From NCBI GenBank assembly GCA_963575745.1, contig CAUYUJ010002703.1, positions 115,001 to 179,000 of the forward strand: a stretch of DNA of 64,000 bases. Reading direction: 5' to 3'. This document shows positions 1-9,500 of the stretch, piece after piece (the first letter of the stretch is position 1; each line of letters starts with the position of its first letter). The translations under genes were made by a program, and so were the position numbers. The stretch comes from Prorocentrum cordatum (taxonomy: Eukaryota; Sar; Dinophyceae; Prorocentrales; Prorocentraceae). The notes under the pieces were generated by a model that did no database searches, had not been told where the DNA came from, and saw only the letters and a program-made list of their open reading frames with translations.

Positions 1-700
1 CAATTGTGGTGATGATAACGATTCAATATTCGAGGATGCACCAGAGCACGTGAAAGTCGGGAAGGAGACGGATAATGAGAGAGGAGGGGGATGAGGGATG
101 ACCATGGTCAGAATGTGCCGGGGGGAGAAGGAAGAAGTGGGGAATAACCAGGTTGGAGAGGATGAGCATGAGACTGATTGGGACGATGCACGGCTAATGG
201 GGCGGATGGGAGGGGGCGGAAGAACGAGAACGAGAGAGAGAGAGAGAGACAGAGAGAGAAAAGGAGAGGGAGAGAGATATAGAAAGCTAGCTGTGTCTGT
301 ACGAACAGTGTAGGGACATATGGAGACACATATATACACACACGAATAATTGCACGCATATGTGTAAATAGGTATACACAACGAAACATCTGGCATCTTT
401 AAAGATACCATACCCATAGTGGAATGCACGGGCTGATACCGCGAATGAGAAGAGGGGTAGGGCGAGCGAGCGAGAGATACAGATAGAGAGATGGATAGAG
501 ATGCTGGTAATGATGGCGCCATATGAACAGGGGAATGAGTATGACGGGTTCGTGTTGTGCTGACTCTTGCGTTGGCTTCAACATTGAAGGATCGTGGGCT
601 TCCGATGAGCCGAATCGCTCGATTTCGGCCGATTTCGGCCACAGGAGACGTTCAACCTTGAACGCCCGCGCTGGGATCGTCACATCGTCACCACATCGAC
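1..700. other. No gene seen; GA-rich simple repeat inside
   Basis: I see no protein-like reading frame here. Positions 225-285 are a GA-rich simple repeat (GAGAGA type). The rest is unremarkable mixed sequence. Confidence 0.5.
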
Positions 701-1511
701 CCAGAGCGAACCTACATCAGGATGTGCAGAGGGAGGAGGAAGAAGGATGTTGACGATCAAGGAGGGACAAGTCGGAGGTGGAGACTGCGAAGCTGAAGTG
801 TTGGAATGCTCATGCTTTTTTGGGGGCGTCGATGCAGATTGCCAGGCCGTGCTTGCGAGAGCACGCGCGCGTGAAATCCAAAAGGTCGATGCGCTCCCAG
901 AGTGGCGCAAGCGCGGCCTGTCTGCATCTCGATGCCTGGGACATGTTCTGCGCCGAGTCGGCAACGACCATGACGTGCAGGAGCAGTGAACCACCAGAGC
1001 CGCTCCGACCCCTAACCAATAATCAGCATCGCTTCTTCCTGGAGGATTCACTCCCGACTGGTCTGGCGCTCTGGCCAGCAGATCTGGCGCCCATGGCCCT
1101 ATAACCCACGCGCAACGACGTCCAGGAGCGAAGGAGGACGCGGAGGAGGCGGAGGAGCAGGAGGACGAGAAGGACGAGGAGCAGGAGAGAGATTCCTGCA
1201 GCCAGGGGAAGCGATGCCGTGCACGAGCAAGATGCCCTGCGATGAGGCCGACGAGCGCGGCGACGGCGGCGCAGCGACGCGGCTGCCACCGCCCTGCGCG
1301 CCAGAGGGGGCGCAGGCCTCGCGACGCGAACGCGGATGCTCCCGCTGCGCCCCGTGGCGGCCCGCGCGCCGCTCGGGGAGGGAAGCAGACTGCTTGGCCA
1401 CAAGGGCCAAGCTCCCGACCGGAGGGCCTTCTGCCCCTCGGCCCGTCCAGGCCTCGGGAGAGCGGGGAAGGAGGAGGGGGCAGAAGGAGGAGAAGGGATG
1501 GAGTCTGCGCG
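700..1511. other. No supported gene; GC-rich, GGA/GAC-rich
   Basis: Several frames are open on both strands, but their translations are Ala/Arg/Ser/Pro-rich with no recognisable motif, as expected from GC-rich sequence. Because it lies just downstream (on the minus strand) of the MsrA-like segment, it could be 3' untranslated sequence of that gene relic. Confidence 0.4.
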
Positions 1512-1943
1512 TCACTGCACGCTGCAGCCCTGCTGGTAAAACTTCTGGTGGTGTCTCTCCGCATCGTGCCAGGTCTCCATGCGCGCGGCGTGGACCTCTG
1601 GGGCGCCTCGTCTGGCGCGTGCCTGCAGGGCCTTCTTCTGCTCCTCGTCGTGGTACCAGACTGCCGAGTGGTGCTGCGTCTTGGCCCCAGCCTTCAGAGC
1701 GGCAGGGTGGAGCTGTGCCACCCCAGTGAACGCCAAGCCCACTGATGCTGGCGTGCGCTCGCGAATGCAGTCAAAGTGAGTGAGGAGCGCGTCGTAGGTG
1801 ATCAGCTCAGGGTCGAACTCTATGCGGATTGCTTCGAAGTGCCCGTCCCCAAGTTGCACGCTCTCGTGCGTGGGCTTCATCAGCGTGTTAACGCCAGTGT
1901 AGCCGACCGTGGTGCTGAGGACCCCGCTCCTCCCGTCGAACAA
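1512..1943 (-). pseudogene. MsrA-like domain fragment (peptide methionine sulfoxide reductase A)
   Basis: The 143-residue product matches the MsrA fold from the residue after the active-site loop to the C-terminus. Visible motifs are GVLSTTVGYTG near residue 7, a DGHFEAIRIEFDPELITYD stretch, HHSAVWYHDEEQ near residue 91 (the family's Q-Y-R-S-A-I-Y-Y-H position) and a C-terminal WHDAERHHQKFY (the family's AEDYHQ end). MsrA reduces methionine-S-sulfoxide in oxidised proteins. The N-terminal GCFWG loop with the catalytic cysteine is absent: just upstream the frame breaks (stop at about 1956) into a different domain. A family-typical Gly is replaced in the GYTGV motif. It is therefore a truncated or frame-broken copy unless a missing upstream exon supplies the active site. 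It lies 3' of the AP2-like segments on the same strand and may be part of one SL-tagged retrocopy. Confidence 0.75.
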
Positions 1944-1955
1944 TTTCTGCGACTC

Positions 1956-2376
1956 TCAGAGGCAGCCCGTCGAGAACGTCGCGACCTGGCGCGGCCGCCG
2001 TGGGGCATCCGTGATGGTCTGGACGACGCTCGCCAGCAGCGCCGAGTAGTCGGACAGGCCCTCCTCTGGCGGCCAGAAGCTCGAGATCACCATGGACTGC
2101 ACCTCGGCTGGCTGCCTCGCCAAGAGGTCGGAGGCGCCGTCGTCGATGGGGTAGCGCCCGCGGAAGGCTGCCGGCCGCTCCTCCCCATCCTCGGCGCGCG
2201 CGGCGGGCGCCTCCCCGCGGCCGCGGCCGGCGCGGCGCTCGCCCGAGCTGCTCGGCCCGAGCGCGCTGTCCGCAGCGCCTCGACGGTGGCGAGCCGCGCC
2301 CGCTCCACCTCCTCCGGCGACTCGTCCTTCGGGCGGAAGCTGGGGCGCTTCATGCAACCTTTGTCTGGGCCATTCA
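1956..2376 (-). pseudogene. Second AP2-like repeat tail plus helical DYSALL domain (frame-broken)
   Basis: Two frames are needed to read this stretch. About 2262-2377 encodes NGPDKGCMKRPSFRPKDES followed by an EEVERARLATVEAL helix, the second half of an AP2-like repeat that parallels the one at 2560-2640. After a low-complexity Ala/Arg linker, 1959-2156 encodes RYPIDDGASDLLARQPAEVQ and WPPEEGLSDYSALLASVV, ending at a stop near 1956. From memory, this last block resembles a short helical domain that recurs in many dinoflagellate predicted proteins beside RNA-binding modules; its function is unknown to me. At least two frame changes occur, around 2384 and in the Ala/Arg-rich linker. Confidence 0.5.
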
Positions 2377-2838
2377 TTATATCCTATACCGAACACGCCA
2401 CGCCTGGCTTGCTGTGTCCCACGATACGCACTTGACGCCGCTCTGGCGCTCCGCACGGTGGCGGTCGCCAGCGCGGGCCCGCCCGAGCTTGTCTTCCTCC
2501 TCGAGCCGCCGCAGCGCCTCCACGGCGGCGAGCCGCGCCCGCTCCACCTCCTCTAGCGATTCGTCCTTGGGGCGGAAATTGCGCTGCTCCCTGCAACCCT
2601 TGTCCGGGCCGTTCTTTATCTTGTACATACAACGCCACACTTGGTAACTACTGTGCCAATAGATGTGCTTGACGCCGCCTTGGCGCTCCGCGCTACCCGC
2701 GCCGCCGTGCCCTGCCGCGGCCGGAGCACGCGCCCCGCGACCGGCGGCTGGCGGCCGCAGAGCGCAGGCGCGCCCCGCGAACCGGGGCGGGCCCCGCGGC
2801 CGGCCCGGCGAAGGCCTCCAGCAAGGCCACGTGCCCAC
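2377..2838 (-). CDS. AP2/ERF-like repeat protein segment
   Basis: The 153-residue frame carries an AP2-like unit, GVKHIYWHSSYQVWRCMY, then NGPDKGCREQRNFRPKDES and an amphipathic EEVERARLAAVEALRRLEEE helix. This fits the three-strand-plus-helix AP2 DNA-binding fold (GVxxxxWxxxxxxWxxxI, then a helix). A second unit starts with SGVKCVSWDTASQAWRVRY and then meets a frame break at about 2384. AP2-type domains are expanded in apicomplexans and dinoflagellates, often as transcription-factor candidates. The N-terminal 50 residues are Ala/Pro/Arg-rich and the true start is unclear: the SL relic at 3017-3038 lies upstream but in another frame. Neighbours on the same strand are the second AP2 half and the MsrA-like part. 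DNA binding is inferred from the fold only. Confidence 0.6.
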   Translation of the reverse strand: MGTWPCWRPSPGRPRGPPRFAGRACALRPPAAGRGARAPAAAGHGGAGSAERQGGVKHIYWHSSYQVWRCMYKIKNGPDKGCREQRNFRPKDESLEEVERARLAAVEALRRLEEEDKLGRARAGDRHRAERQSGVKCVSWDTASQAWRVRYRI

Positions 2839-3016
2839 GCCCCGCGGCCGCCGCCAGGGCTGCGCCGACCGCTGCCGCGGCCGCGCCGCGGCGGCCGCGG
2901 CGGCAGCAGGGCATGGCGGGCCACTCGCAGCGCACCGGCTTGCCAGCGGGGCGAGCGAGTGGCGCGGGCCGGGTGCTGGAACCGCCTCAGGGTGCGTGCT
3001 CGAGCCTCCTTAACTG

Positions 3017-3038
3017 CTTGAGCCAACATGGCTACGCT
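3017..3038 (-). other. Spliced-leader (DinoSL) relic 1
   Basis: Read on the minus strand, this is 20 of 22 positions identical to the conserved dinoflagellate spliced leader, including the 3' part TTGGCTCAAG and the 5' part CGTAGCCAT. One T is changed to G, which creates an ATG, and one C near the 5' end is changed. SLs are added to mRNAs by trans-splicing, so a genomic copy just upstream of a coding region marks reinsertion of a processed mRNA. It lies 5' of the AP2/MsrA gene relic on the same strand. Confidence 0.85.
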
Positions 3039-3125
3039 GGAACGCTCACGCTGGAAAACCATATGCGCACGCTGGGATATACTCACGCCGTGTTGGAAAG
3101 CTCACGCTGGAAAAATACATTCTGG
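3025..3125. repeat. Short degenerate ACGCTGGAA tandem repeat
   Basis: The motif CACGCTGG or ACGCTGGAA recurs about five times in 100 bp, with AT-rich spacers. It lies just 5' of the SL relic on the minus strand. There is no coding signal. Confidence 0.6.
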
Positions 3126-3867
3126 AAGAATAGTGCGAGGGAGTCGTATCGTGGGATTGGTATCTCTCCGCTCTGCTGCGGCAGAGCTTCAGGATCCTGA
3201 AAACACCATGGTCATGACGAAGTCTCAAGCGACATGGCGTTGCAAATCACTTGCTGTAGATCCTCGTCGCTGCGGAACCGTTCAAACTATAGGGTCATCA
3301 GACGCGTCAGCGCCTCAAGCGGCAATCTGATTTTCAATATTACATCCGTGCGAGCGTTGGGAAGGTCGACTTCCAACTGCATCACCTGCACAAGCGCGTC
3401 CAGTGAAAACCAAATTCGGAGCACCATCTGCCATCCATCCTATCCGTTTTACGATTGTGGCCGTTGAGGTCAGGGTCCACGAGGTACGGGACGTCGCGGA
3501 GGGGAGGGGGAAAGGGAGAGACGTGATGGCTAACCTGGGCACCCGACTGCAACTGCAGGTGCGCCTTCCAGACCCCCCCCAGTCATCAACCCCTCCTGGC
3601 CGCCCCCGAAATGTGCACCATGGGGCGAAGTTGGAAACAAGGCGGCGCGCTGGGGCAGGCCAATTCGTGGGCGCCTGGCCCAAGGCGCGAGGCCGCTCGA
3701 GCCCCAGCCCCGACGCCGTGGTCGATGGACGCCCTCGTGGGCGCCCTCTCCTGGAACTGGGGCAGGTGTACTGGGAGTGTGCGGGGTGCGGGCCAGGACT
3801 CGAGCAGGGACCGACCGTCCCGGCATCTCTTTAGGCCTACCACGACATGTTCTTAGAACCCAGATAC
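3126..3867. other. No gene; partial D-family end and start of a direct repeat
   Basis: No protein-like frame was recognised. Around 3570-3610 there is a block resembling one end of the D-family inverted-repeat element (agtcatcaacccctcctgg, then cgcccccg). At 3770-3798 the motif GTGCGGGGTGCGGGCCAGG starts a repeat that returns near 4257. Confidence 0.4.
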
Positions 3868-4083
3868 ATAATTCGGGGAGACGTAAGACCCGGGTACGGG
3901 GGACTCGGAAATCCCCGACGAGGTCGTCAAAAAATGACGAGGCCGAGCCTGCATTTTGACGAGGCCTCCCGCTGCAGACATCCTACAAAACTCCTCCTCG
4001 TCAAAATCCGAGGCGCGGTCGTCAAAAAACGATGGCGAACCCGAGTCCTGGCAAACCCAGGTCTTACGCTCCCCCGAATAATC
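3868..4083. mobile_element. MITE-like element, family A
   Basis: The ends are inverted repeats of about 27 bp: the left arm contains ATTCGGGG, GACGTAAGACC and GGGT, and the right arm is its near-perfect complement (acccaggtcttacgctccccc). Length is about 216 bp with no coding capacity. Inside, CGTCAAAAAA occurs twice in direct orientation and ATTTTGACGAGG is mirrored by CCTCGTCAAAAT. It fits a non-autonomous DNA transposon. No clear target-site duplication is visible. Confidence 0.7.
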
Positions 4084-4239
4084 TAATAACAAAAGCAGCC
4101 TTCTTATAACAGGAGCCCGATGCACTCAGACAAGACAGTCTCGACCAAACATTTCCTAAAACTATGTCGTGCAAAGCACGGGGGGTTCTCAGAACATTCT
4201 TTGGTGAGCCTGTAGACAGGCCAGGACGCTTCGCCACTG

Positions 4240-4360
4240 CTTGAGGACGGCGTGCTGGGAATGTGCGGGGTGCGGGCCAGGACGGCGCGCACGGTCCGCA
4301 TCGGCTCGTGGCGCCCATGAGCTGCCGGCGGCCCAGGGCGAGGGCGGGCAAGGGCACAGC
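4240..4360. repeat. Second copy of the GTGCGGGGTGCGGGCCAGG block
   Basis: A block beginning with the 20-base motif TGTGCGGGGTGCGGGCCAGG repeats the one at about 3770-3800. No gene seen. Confidence 0.5.
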
Positions 4361-4439
4361 CAGTCATCGTGCTACCATGAGGAACGCTGGATAGGGAACG
4401 AAAGCGCCTTTGTGGTCAAATCTAGCCTCGACCACGAAT

Positions 4440-4478
4440 CTTCCTCCTCCTCCTCCTCCTCCTCCTCCTCCTCCTCCC
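4440..4478. repeat. (TCC)n microsatellite
   Basis: About thirteen uninterrupted TCC units. This is one of many GGA/TCC tracts in the window. Confidence 0.95.
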
Positions 4479-4849
4479 TGGTCAATTTTTGGGGCGACCC
4501 TTCCTCTTCACCGAACCTGGCCTGATGTAGACCAAGTTTCGCCTTGCGCCAGACTGGTTCAAAAATTCCTGCTCGGAGTTCTCTTTGCATCTAGGGGCGT
4601 GATCTGGGCTGCGCCCTGCGAGCGTTCCTGCGTGGGCGTGGCTGGGCAGGCGTTAGCTGCGCGACGACCATTTCGCAATTGCGACATCGGGGCGGGGGGA
4701 GAGGAGGATTGGGAAGGAAACATGTAGGGGGAACGGAAGAGGGGAAAAGAGAGGAGGAAGAAGAGAGACGGTAGAGAAAGAGGGGTGAGGAGCGGGGCAG
4801 GAAGCGAGGAGGAGGATGGAAGGGATAGGGGGCTGGGGAAACCAGAAGA

Positions 4850-4980
4850 TACCCATGCCGGTATTCCCCAGACCTCTCCCGCAGTGCGTTTTGAGGCAAG
4901 TTTCGAGGCGAAACCGGCCGGGGCGGCGAGGGCCTCCCAGGAGGCCCCCCGAGGCGAAAACTCACGAAGCACTCACGAAA
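4850..4980. repeat. Dispersed repeat R2 copy (again at about 10280-10400)
   Basis: The order of blocks ctctccc, cgaggcgaaac, cgagggcctccc, gaggccccccga and gaaaac is shared with 10290-10395, so both are copies of one dispersed repeat. Poly-purine sequence flanks it on the left (4690-4830). No coding signal. Confidence 0.5.
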
Positions 4981-5204
4981 GGTAGCGGTATCGTTGACAC
5001 TTCCTCCTCCGAGGAGCAGGGCGGGGAGAACACGCGGAGGAGGCCTGGCCTTCTTCAGGGACGCCGTGCCGGTGCGGCCGCAGCCCGCGCCGATCACCTC
5101 GAGGGACCCAGATCGGCGCCGGCGCGGGAAAGCCCGTTGTTCCCGCCCCCGAGGTTGCCCACTCCCTCCGCGCTGCGCACGTTCTCTTTGGACAATGTTC
5201 ACGA

Positions 5205-5690
5205 GCTTCACGGATTGAAGGCGGCTCGTTTGCCAAATGTGGCTCCCGCCTTAGTGCCGCGCACATTCGTTTGTACACATGTCCAAGAATTCCACTGGTT
5301 CCCACGGCTAACGTACCAGAAGTGGTGGCAGCTCAAGATAATCAGGGCGCAACAGTTACGTCGATTCGCGGTGTTGAAGTCCTAAGCAGGGCGTTCTGGC
5401 ACGATTCGGGATCGCCAAGACGTAACAGTCAGGTGAACTCGTGGCGTTCTTCAAGTCCTGCGACTGGTGTCGTGGCACGCTTCAAGATGAGCACACGGTT
5501 CTCCCCCAGACGGGCAGCTCCTTCGGTGAAAACGACCCGTTGTAGGGGCCTGAGAAAAGAGATCTTGGAGGAATGATCTATTTCAACATCGTTGATGAGT
5601 CTTGGGTGTGCACTGGTCCTCATTCTCCTCCTCATCCTCCTCCTCCTTCTCCAGCTCCTCCTCCTTTTCCCTCATTGTCCACCTACCTCC
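5205..5690. repeat. Dispersed repeat running into a TCC tract (copy 1)
   Basis: The stretch matches 8740-9110 over several hundred bases: an 84-bp-type module (GCGCACATTCGTTT), then the shared blocks AGTCCTAAG, GGCGTTCTGGCACGATTC, CGTTGTAGGG and CATCGTTGATGA, after which both copies run into TCC repeats. No coding signal was found. Confidence 0.75.
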
Positions 5691-6130
5691 CCCCACCTTC
5701 TCCCTCCTCCTCCTCCTCCTCCTCCTCCTCCTCCTCTTCCTCCTCTTTCTCTTCCTCCTCCACATCCCTTCCCCGACCTCATCATTCTCTTCCTCCCTCC
5801 CCAACTCTCCTCCTCATCCTGCCCCGCGCAGCTTACCTTCAGGGACCCGCGCGGAGCCGACGCAGAGTCCATCGCTGCCGCTGCCTTTGGCCGCCGCCGC
5901 GGCTGGGGTGGCTGCCGGCGTGGCGCGAAAAAAATGTGCCGCCCTTGAGATGTAGGAGTGGGGCGAGAAGAAGATGAAGAAGAAGAAGGAGGAGGAGGAC
6001 GAGGAGGAGGGAGAGGTGGAGGAGGAAGGGGGAGGCTGGAGAAGCTGGACAAGAGGAAAGGGCGACGTGGAGGAGGACGCGGGAGGAGGAGGTGGAGGAG
6101 GAGGAGAAGGAGACATAGCCTGATGCGCGC
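5690..6130. repeat. Paired (TCC)n and (GGA)n tracts around a GCC-rich core
   Basis: 5690-5820 is TCC-rich and 5960-6115 is GGA-rich, with an Ala/Gly-codon-like GCC-rich spacer between. The long frames here are only polymer translations. The two tracts have opposite purine strands and could pair as a long imperfect inverted repeat. Confidence 0.7.
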
Positions 6131-7080
6131 CGATCCATCCAAAGAGAGGCCAGCGCACTGACTTTACAAGAGGAAGGACCTCGCCATGATCGAGCAGTGG
6201 ACAGCGGGACGAACAGGCCACTGCTCAACGGCCAAATGCGGGAGCACAGATGTGCCACGACAGATGTGCCAAAGGGGTTAGGATTGGATTAGGGCAACAC
6301 CCATGGGAGCTGTGCTTCTCGCATGTTGCACATTCGGACCATAGTCATCGCACCAGTGCTTGCTCATCAAGCGAAAAGTAATGGGCTGGTTGCCTCTGGT
6401 GGTTGAAGTGGTCAGCCCCTCTCCTTGAATGTAAAAGTCGTGCCAAACCCTAATGAGGAGAGCCGCGGACCTGAAGCGAATTCATGGGACTCAGAAGGGG
6501 GCGCGAATGCAAAAATGCGAGCTGACACGGGCGGAGCCAAGGTCAGGAGAGCCTGCGAGGAGAAGGAAATAAGGGAGGACATCGCAGCGAGGACGGAGTG
6601 GAAGTGGATGTGGTCAGTCCCATGGGTGACCTGCACCTCACATCCTGCATGCACTGGCTGGGTCCGCTCGTCAAGGCTACGCCCTGAAAGTGCCCGGCTC
6701 CTGTATTGTGGATGGGCCTGGCTAGCTCAGGTAAGTTGATTGGCCCCTCAGGGATTTGCAGAGGAACAGGCCTCGTACTGGGAGCTTGTGTTCCTGAGTA
6801 TCGCTGCTTGCACCCAGCCTCGAATCTAAATCGCTTGGCGGCTAGGAATGGGCGAGGCGTTGAGACTCGGCGGGGGTAAATATGGACGGCCTTCCCAGGT
6901 GGGAAGGGTTTAGAACAGAGGGAAGGGCACACAGTAGGAGGAAGGGAGGAGTGGTGACTGTATACTTTCGAGCCTGGTCCAGGTAGTAGGGTCTGGCTTG
7001 GCTCTACAAAGATAGGCCTTCAACTGCAAACAAAAACGAGCTTGCTACCTGATCGCCTAAGACCGTTGCTCCCCTTCTTG
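6131..7080. other. No gene or structured repeat seen
   Basis: This is mixed-composition sequence with no protein-like frame, strong tandem repeat or inverted repeat that I could find by eye. Confidence 0.4.
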
Positions 7081-8215
7081 AAGGAGGAGGGGAGGAGCGA
7101 GGAGAGATGATGGAGCAGGTAGGTGGCAGGAGGGGGGAGGAGGAGAACGGAAGAACAGGACGAGGCAGGAGGACGGAGGCCGAGGAACAGGACGAGGACG
7201 AGGAGAGGGCGAGGCGGGATGGCGAGGAGGAGATGGAGGAGGACGGTGACAGGAGGCAGGCAGACGATGAGAACGACTCTTCGGAGGAGGCTGGAGGAAG
7301 GCCGGGGATGACGACGCGAAAGGGGAAGAGCGAGAAGAGAAGCGTGCAGAGGAAGGATAGGGGCACAGAGCAGTGAGGACGGGGGAGCCAGAAGGGGGGA
7401 CGGAGCAGGGAGGAGGCCCACCTCGTGCTGTCACGGCTGCCCAGAGCAACTGCGCAACTGTGGTGTCCGTGCGGGCCTGGTCCGCCCCACGGTTGCGATC
7501 CCGCGCGCACGCAAGAGGAGCGAGGACAAAGACGAGGACGAGGAGGAGAAGGAGGATGAGGAAGATGAGAACGGAATGACGAGGAGGAGGAGGAATAAGG
7601 GAAAAAGAACGACGGGGGATGCAAGGACTGTGCAGGCGGAGGAAGCGGAGGGATGAGTTGGAGACGGGATGGTGATGGGAAAGGGGGGAGTGACAGTACC
7701 CCGAAAGACAGGGGGAAAGCAGGAGGAGGAGGAGGGGCAGGAGCAAGAGGAGGAGGGGGAGGAGGAGGAGGAGGAGGAGAAGGATAAGGAGGAGAAGAGG
7801 AGCAGGAGGAGGAGGAGAAGGAGAGGAGGAGGAGGAGTGGAAGAAAAGGTCAGGTAAAATGAGGAGGAGGAAGGTAGGGGGAGAAGGAGGAGGAAGGATG
7901 AGGAGGAGGAGGAGGAGGAGGAATAGGGGAAGAGGAGAGCAACGGGGGATGCAGGGAATGTGCAGGCGGAGGTAGCGGAGGGATGAGTTGGAGGCGGGAT
8001 GCTGATGGGAAAGGGGGGAGTGGCAGTACCCTGAAAAATGGGGGACGGCAGGAGGAGGCGGAGGGGCAGGAGGAGGAGGAGGAGAAGGAGGATAAGGAGG
8101 AGGGGGAGAAGAAGGAGGCGGAGGAGGAGGAGGAGGAGAAGGAGGAGGAGGAGGAGATGGAGGAGGAGGAGCAAGAGGAGGAGGAGGAGGAGGAGGAGGA
8201 GGAGGAGAAGCAGAA
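7080..8215. repeat. Long purine-rich GGA tract with a 330-bp internal duplication
   Basis: More than 1.1 kb is dominated by G and A on the plus strand. Blocks of about 115 bp at 7610-7730 and 7939-8055 are near copies (shared motifs GGGGGATGCA, AGCGGAGGGATGAGTTGGAG, GGGAAAGGGGGGAGTG), so a unit of roughly 330 bp is duplicated in tandem. The open frames on both strands encode only Glu/Gly/Arg or Pro/Ser/Leu polymers. Confidence 0.8.
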
Positions 8216-8419
8216 AATGTCAAGTCCGTCTACTTGTCCGTCTCTTCCACTCCTCCTCCCTCTCCTCCTCATCATCATCCTCCTCATCCTCCCCCTTCCA
8301 TTCCTTTTCCTTCTGCATAACTTCTCCCTGCCGCACCCCGAGGCCAAATTTTAGGGCGGGCTGGGCGTTTCGCCGGATACTCCATCACCATTCATGATTC
8401 TGAACCTTAAGAAGTGGCA

Positions 8420-8830
8420 GCAGTTTCGCAGATAGAGGGCGGGTGGTGTTCAAACTGTGGCTCTCGCCGTAGCGCGGCGCACATTCTTTTGCACAAACCG
8501 CAAGAGCTTCACGGATTGAGGGCGGGTGGATTTCAAACTGTGGCTCACGCATGCACGCGGCGCACGTTCGCTTTAAACATTTGCAATCGTGTCAATGATT
8601 GAGGGCAGCGCGGCGCACATTCGTCTGAAAAAGTTCCAAGCGTTTCGCGGTTTGAGGGCGAGTCGTGTTCAAAAGCTGGCTCTCGCCTTAGCGCGGCGCA
8701 CATTTGATTTAACAATGTGCAAGATATTCGCGGATTGAGGACGGTTCCTTTTCAAAATGTGGCTCTCGCCTTGGCACCGCGCACGCTCGTTTTAACAGGT
8801 TCCGAGAGTTCCGCGGATTCCCATCATCAG
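8420..8830. repeat. 82-84-bp tandem array, about five units
   Basis: The block GATTGAGGGCGGGTGG recurs near 8432 and 8515, then with decay near 8599, 8652 and 8733. Each unit also carries CAAACTGTGGCTCTCGCC and GCGGCGCACATTCG. The spacing is about 84 bp, with one truncated unit. Divergent relatives are at 5205 and 13530-14280. Although 84 is a multiple of three, the minus-strand frame has stops, so I do not call a gene. Confidence 0.85.
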
Positions 8831-9153
8831 GATTATGCGGGTGCCACAGTTACGTTGGCTCTCGGTGTTGGAGTCCTAAGAATGGCGTTCTGGCACGATT
8901 CAGGATCGTCAAGACGCAACAGTCAGGTTGATCCGTGGCGCTGGAGTCCCGAGAACAATGTTTTGGCATGCTTCAGGGTCTTCAAACGGATGTCTTCCAA
9001 CGGGGCAGTTCCATCACTGGAAGTGAACCGTTGTAGGGTCCTATGAAAGGGGGACTTGGAGGGAGGGTTTACTCCAGCATCGTTGATGACTCTTGGGTTT
9101 ACACTGGTTCTCCTCCTCCTCCTCCTCCTCCTCCTCCTCCTCCTCCTCCTCAT
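8735..9153. repeat. Dispersed repeat running into a TCC tract (copy 2)
   Basis: It shares the ordered blocks listed for 5205-5690 and ends in an uninterrupted TCC run at 9106-9153. The repeat-to-microsatellite junction is conserved between the copies. Confidence 0.75.
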
Positions 9154-9500
9154 CCTCTCTCCTTCTCTCCCCGCCTCGGCGGCGGCGGCTCGGCGGCAGG
9201 GGCTGGCGGGCTGCGGTAGCCGCGGAGAGGCGGCCGCCTCGGAGGCGAAGCTCGCCGACGAGGGCCGCCGTCGGGCGGGGCCTCAGGCCATGGCTGCCTC
9301 GGAGAGTGGGGAAGGGGGGGGGGAGGAGCGAGGGAGGGGAGGATGGGAGGGAAGGGGGGGGGGGGACGCGGAGGGAGGAGGGGAGGAGGGGAGGAGGAGG
9401 AGGAGGAGGAGGGAGCAGGAGGATGAGAATGAAGAGGAGGAAAAGGAGGAGGAGGAGGAGGAGGAGGAGGAGGAGGAGGAGGAGGGGGGCATGCAAGATA
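9154..9500. repeat. GCC-rich spacer and (GGA)n tract
   Basis: A GGCGG-rich spacer is followed by G runs and a GGA tract (9395-9487). The order TCC, GCC-rich core, GGA repeats what is seen at 5690-6130. Confidence 0.7.

Noticed and set aside
7057-8350. Several very long open frames (up to 388 codons) on both strands
   Set aside because: They are translations of GGA/TCC repeats (Glu, Gly, Arg, Pro, Ser or Leu polymers). Triplet repeats without a stop codon keep frames open by composition.
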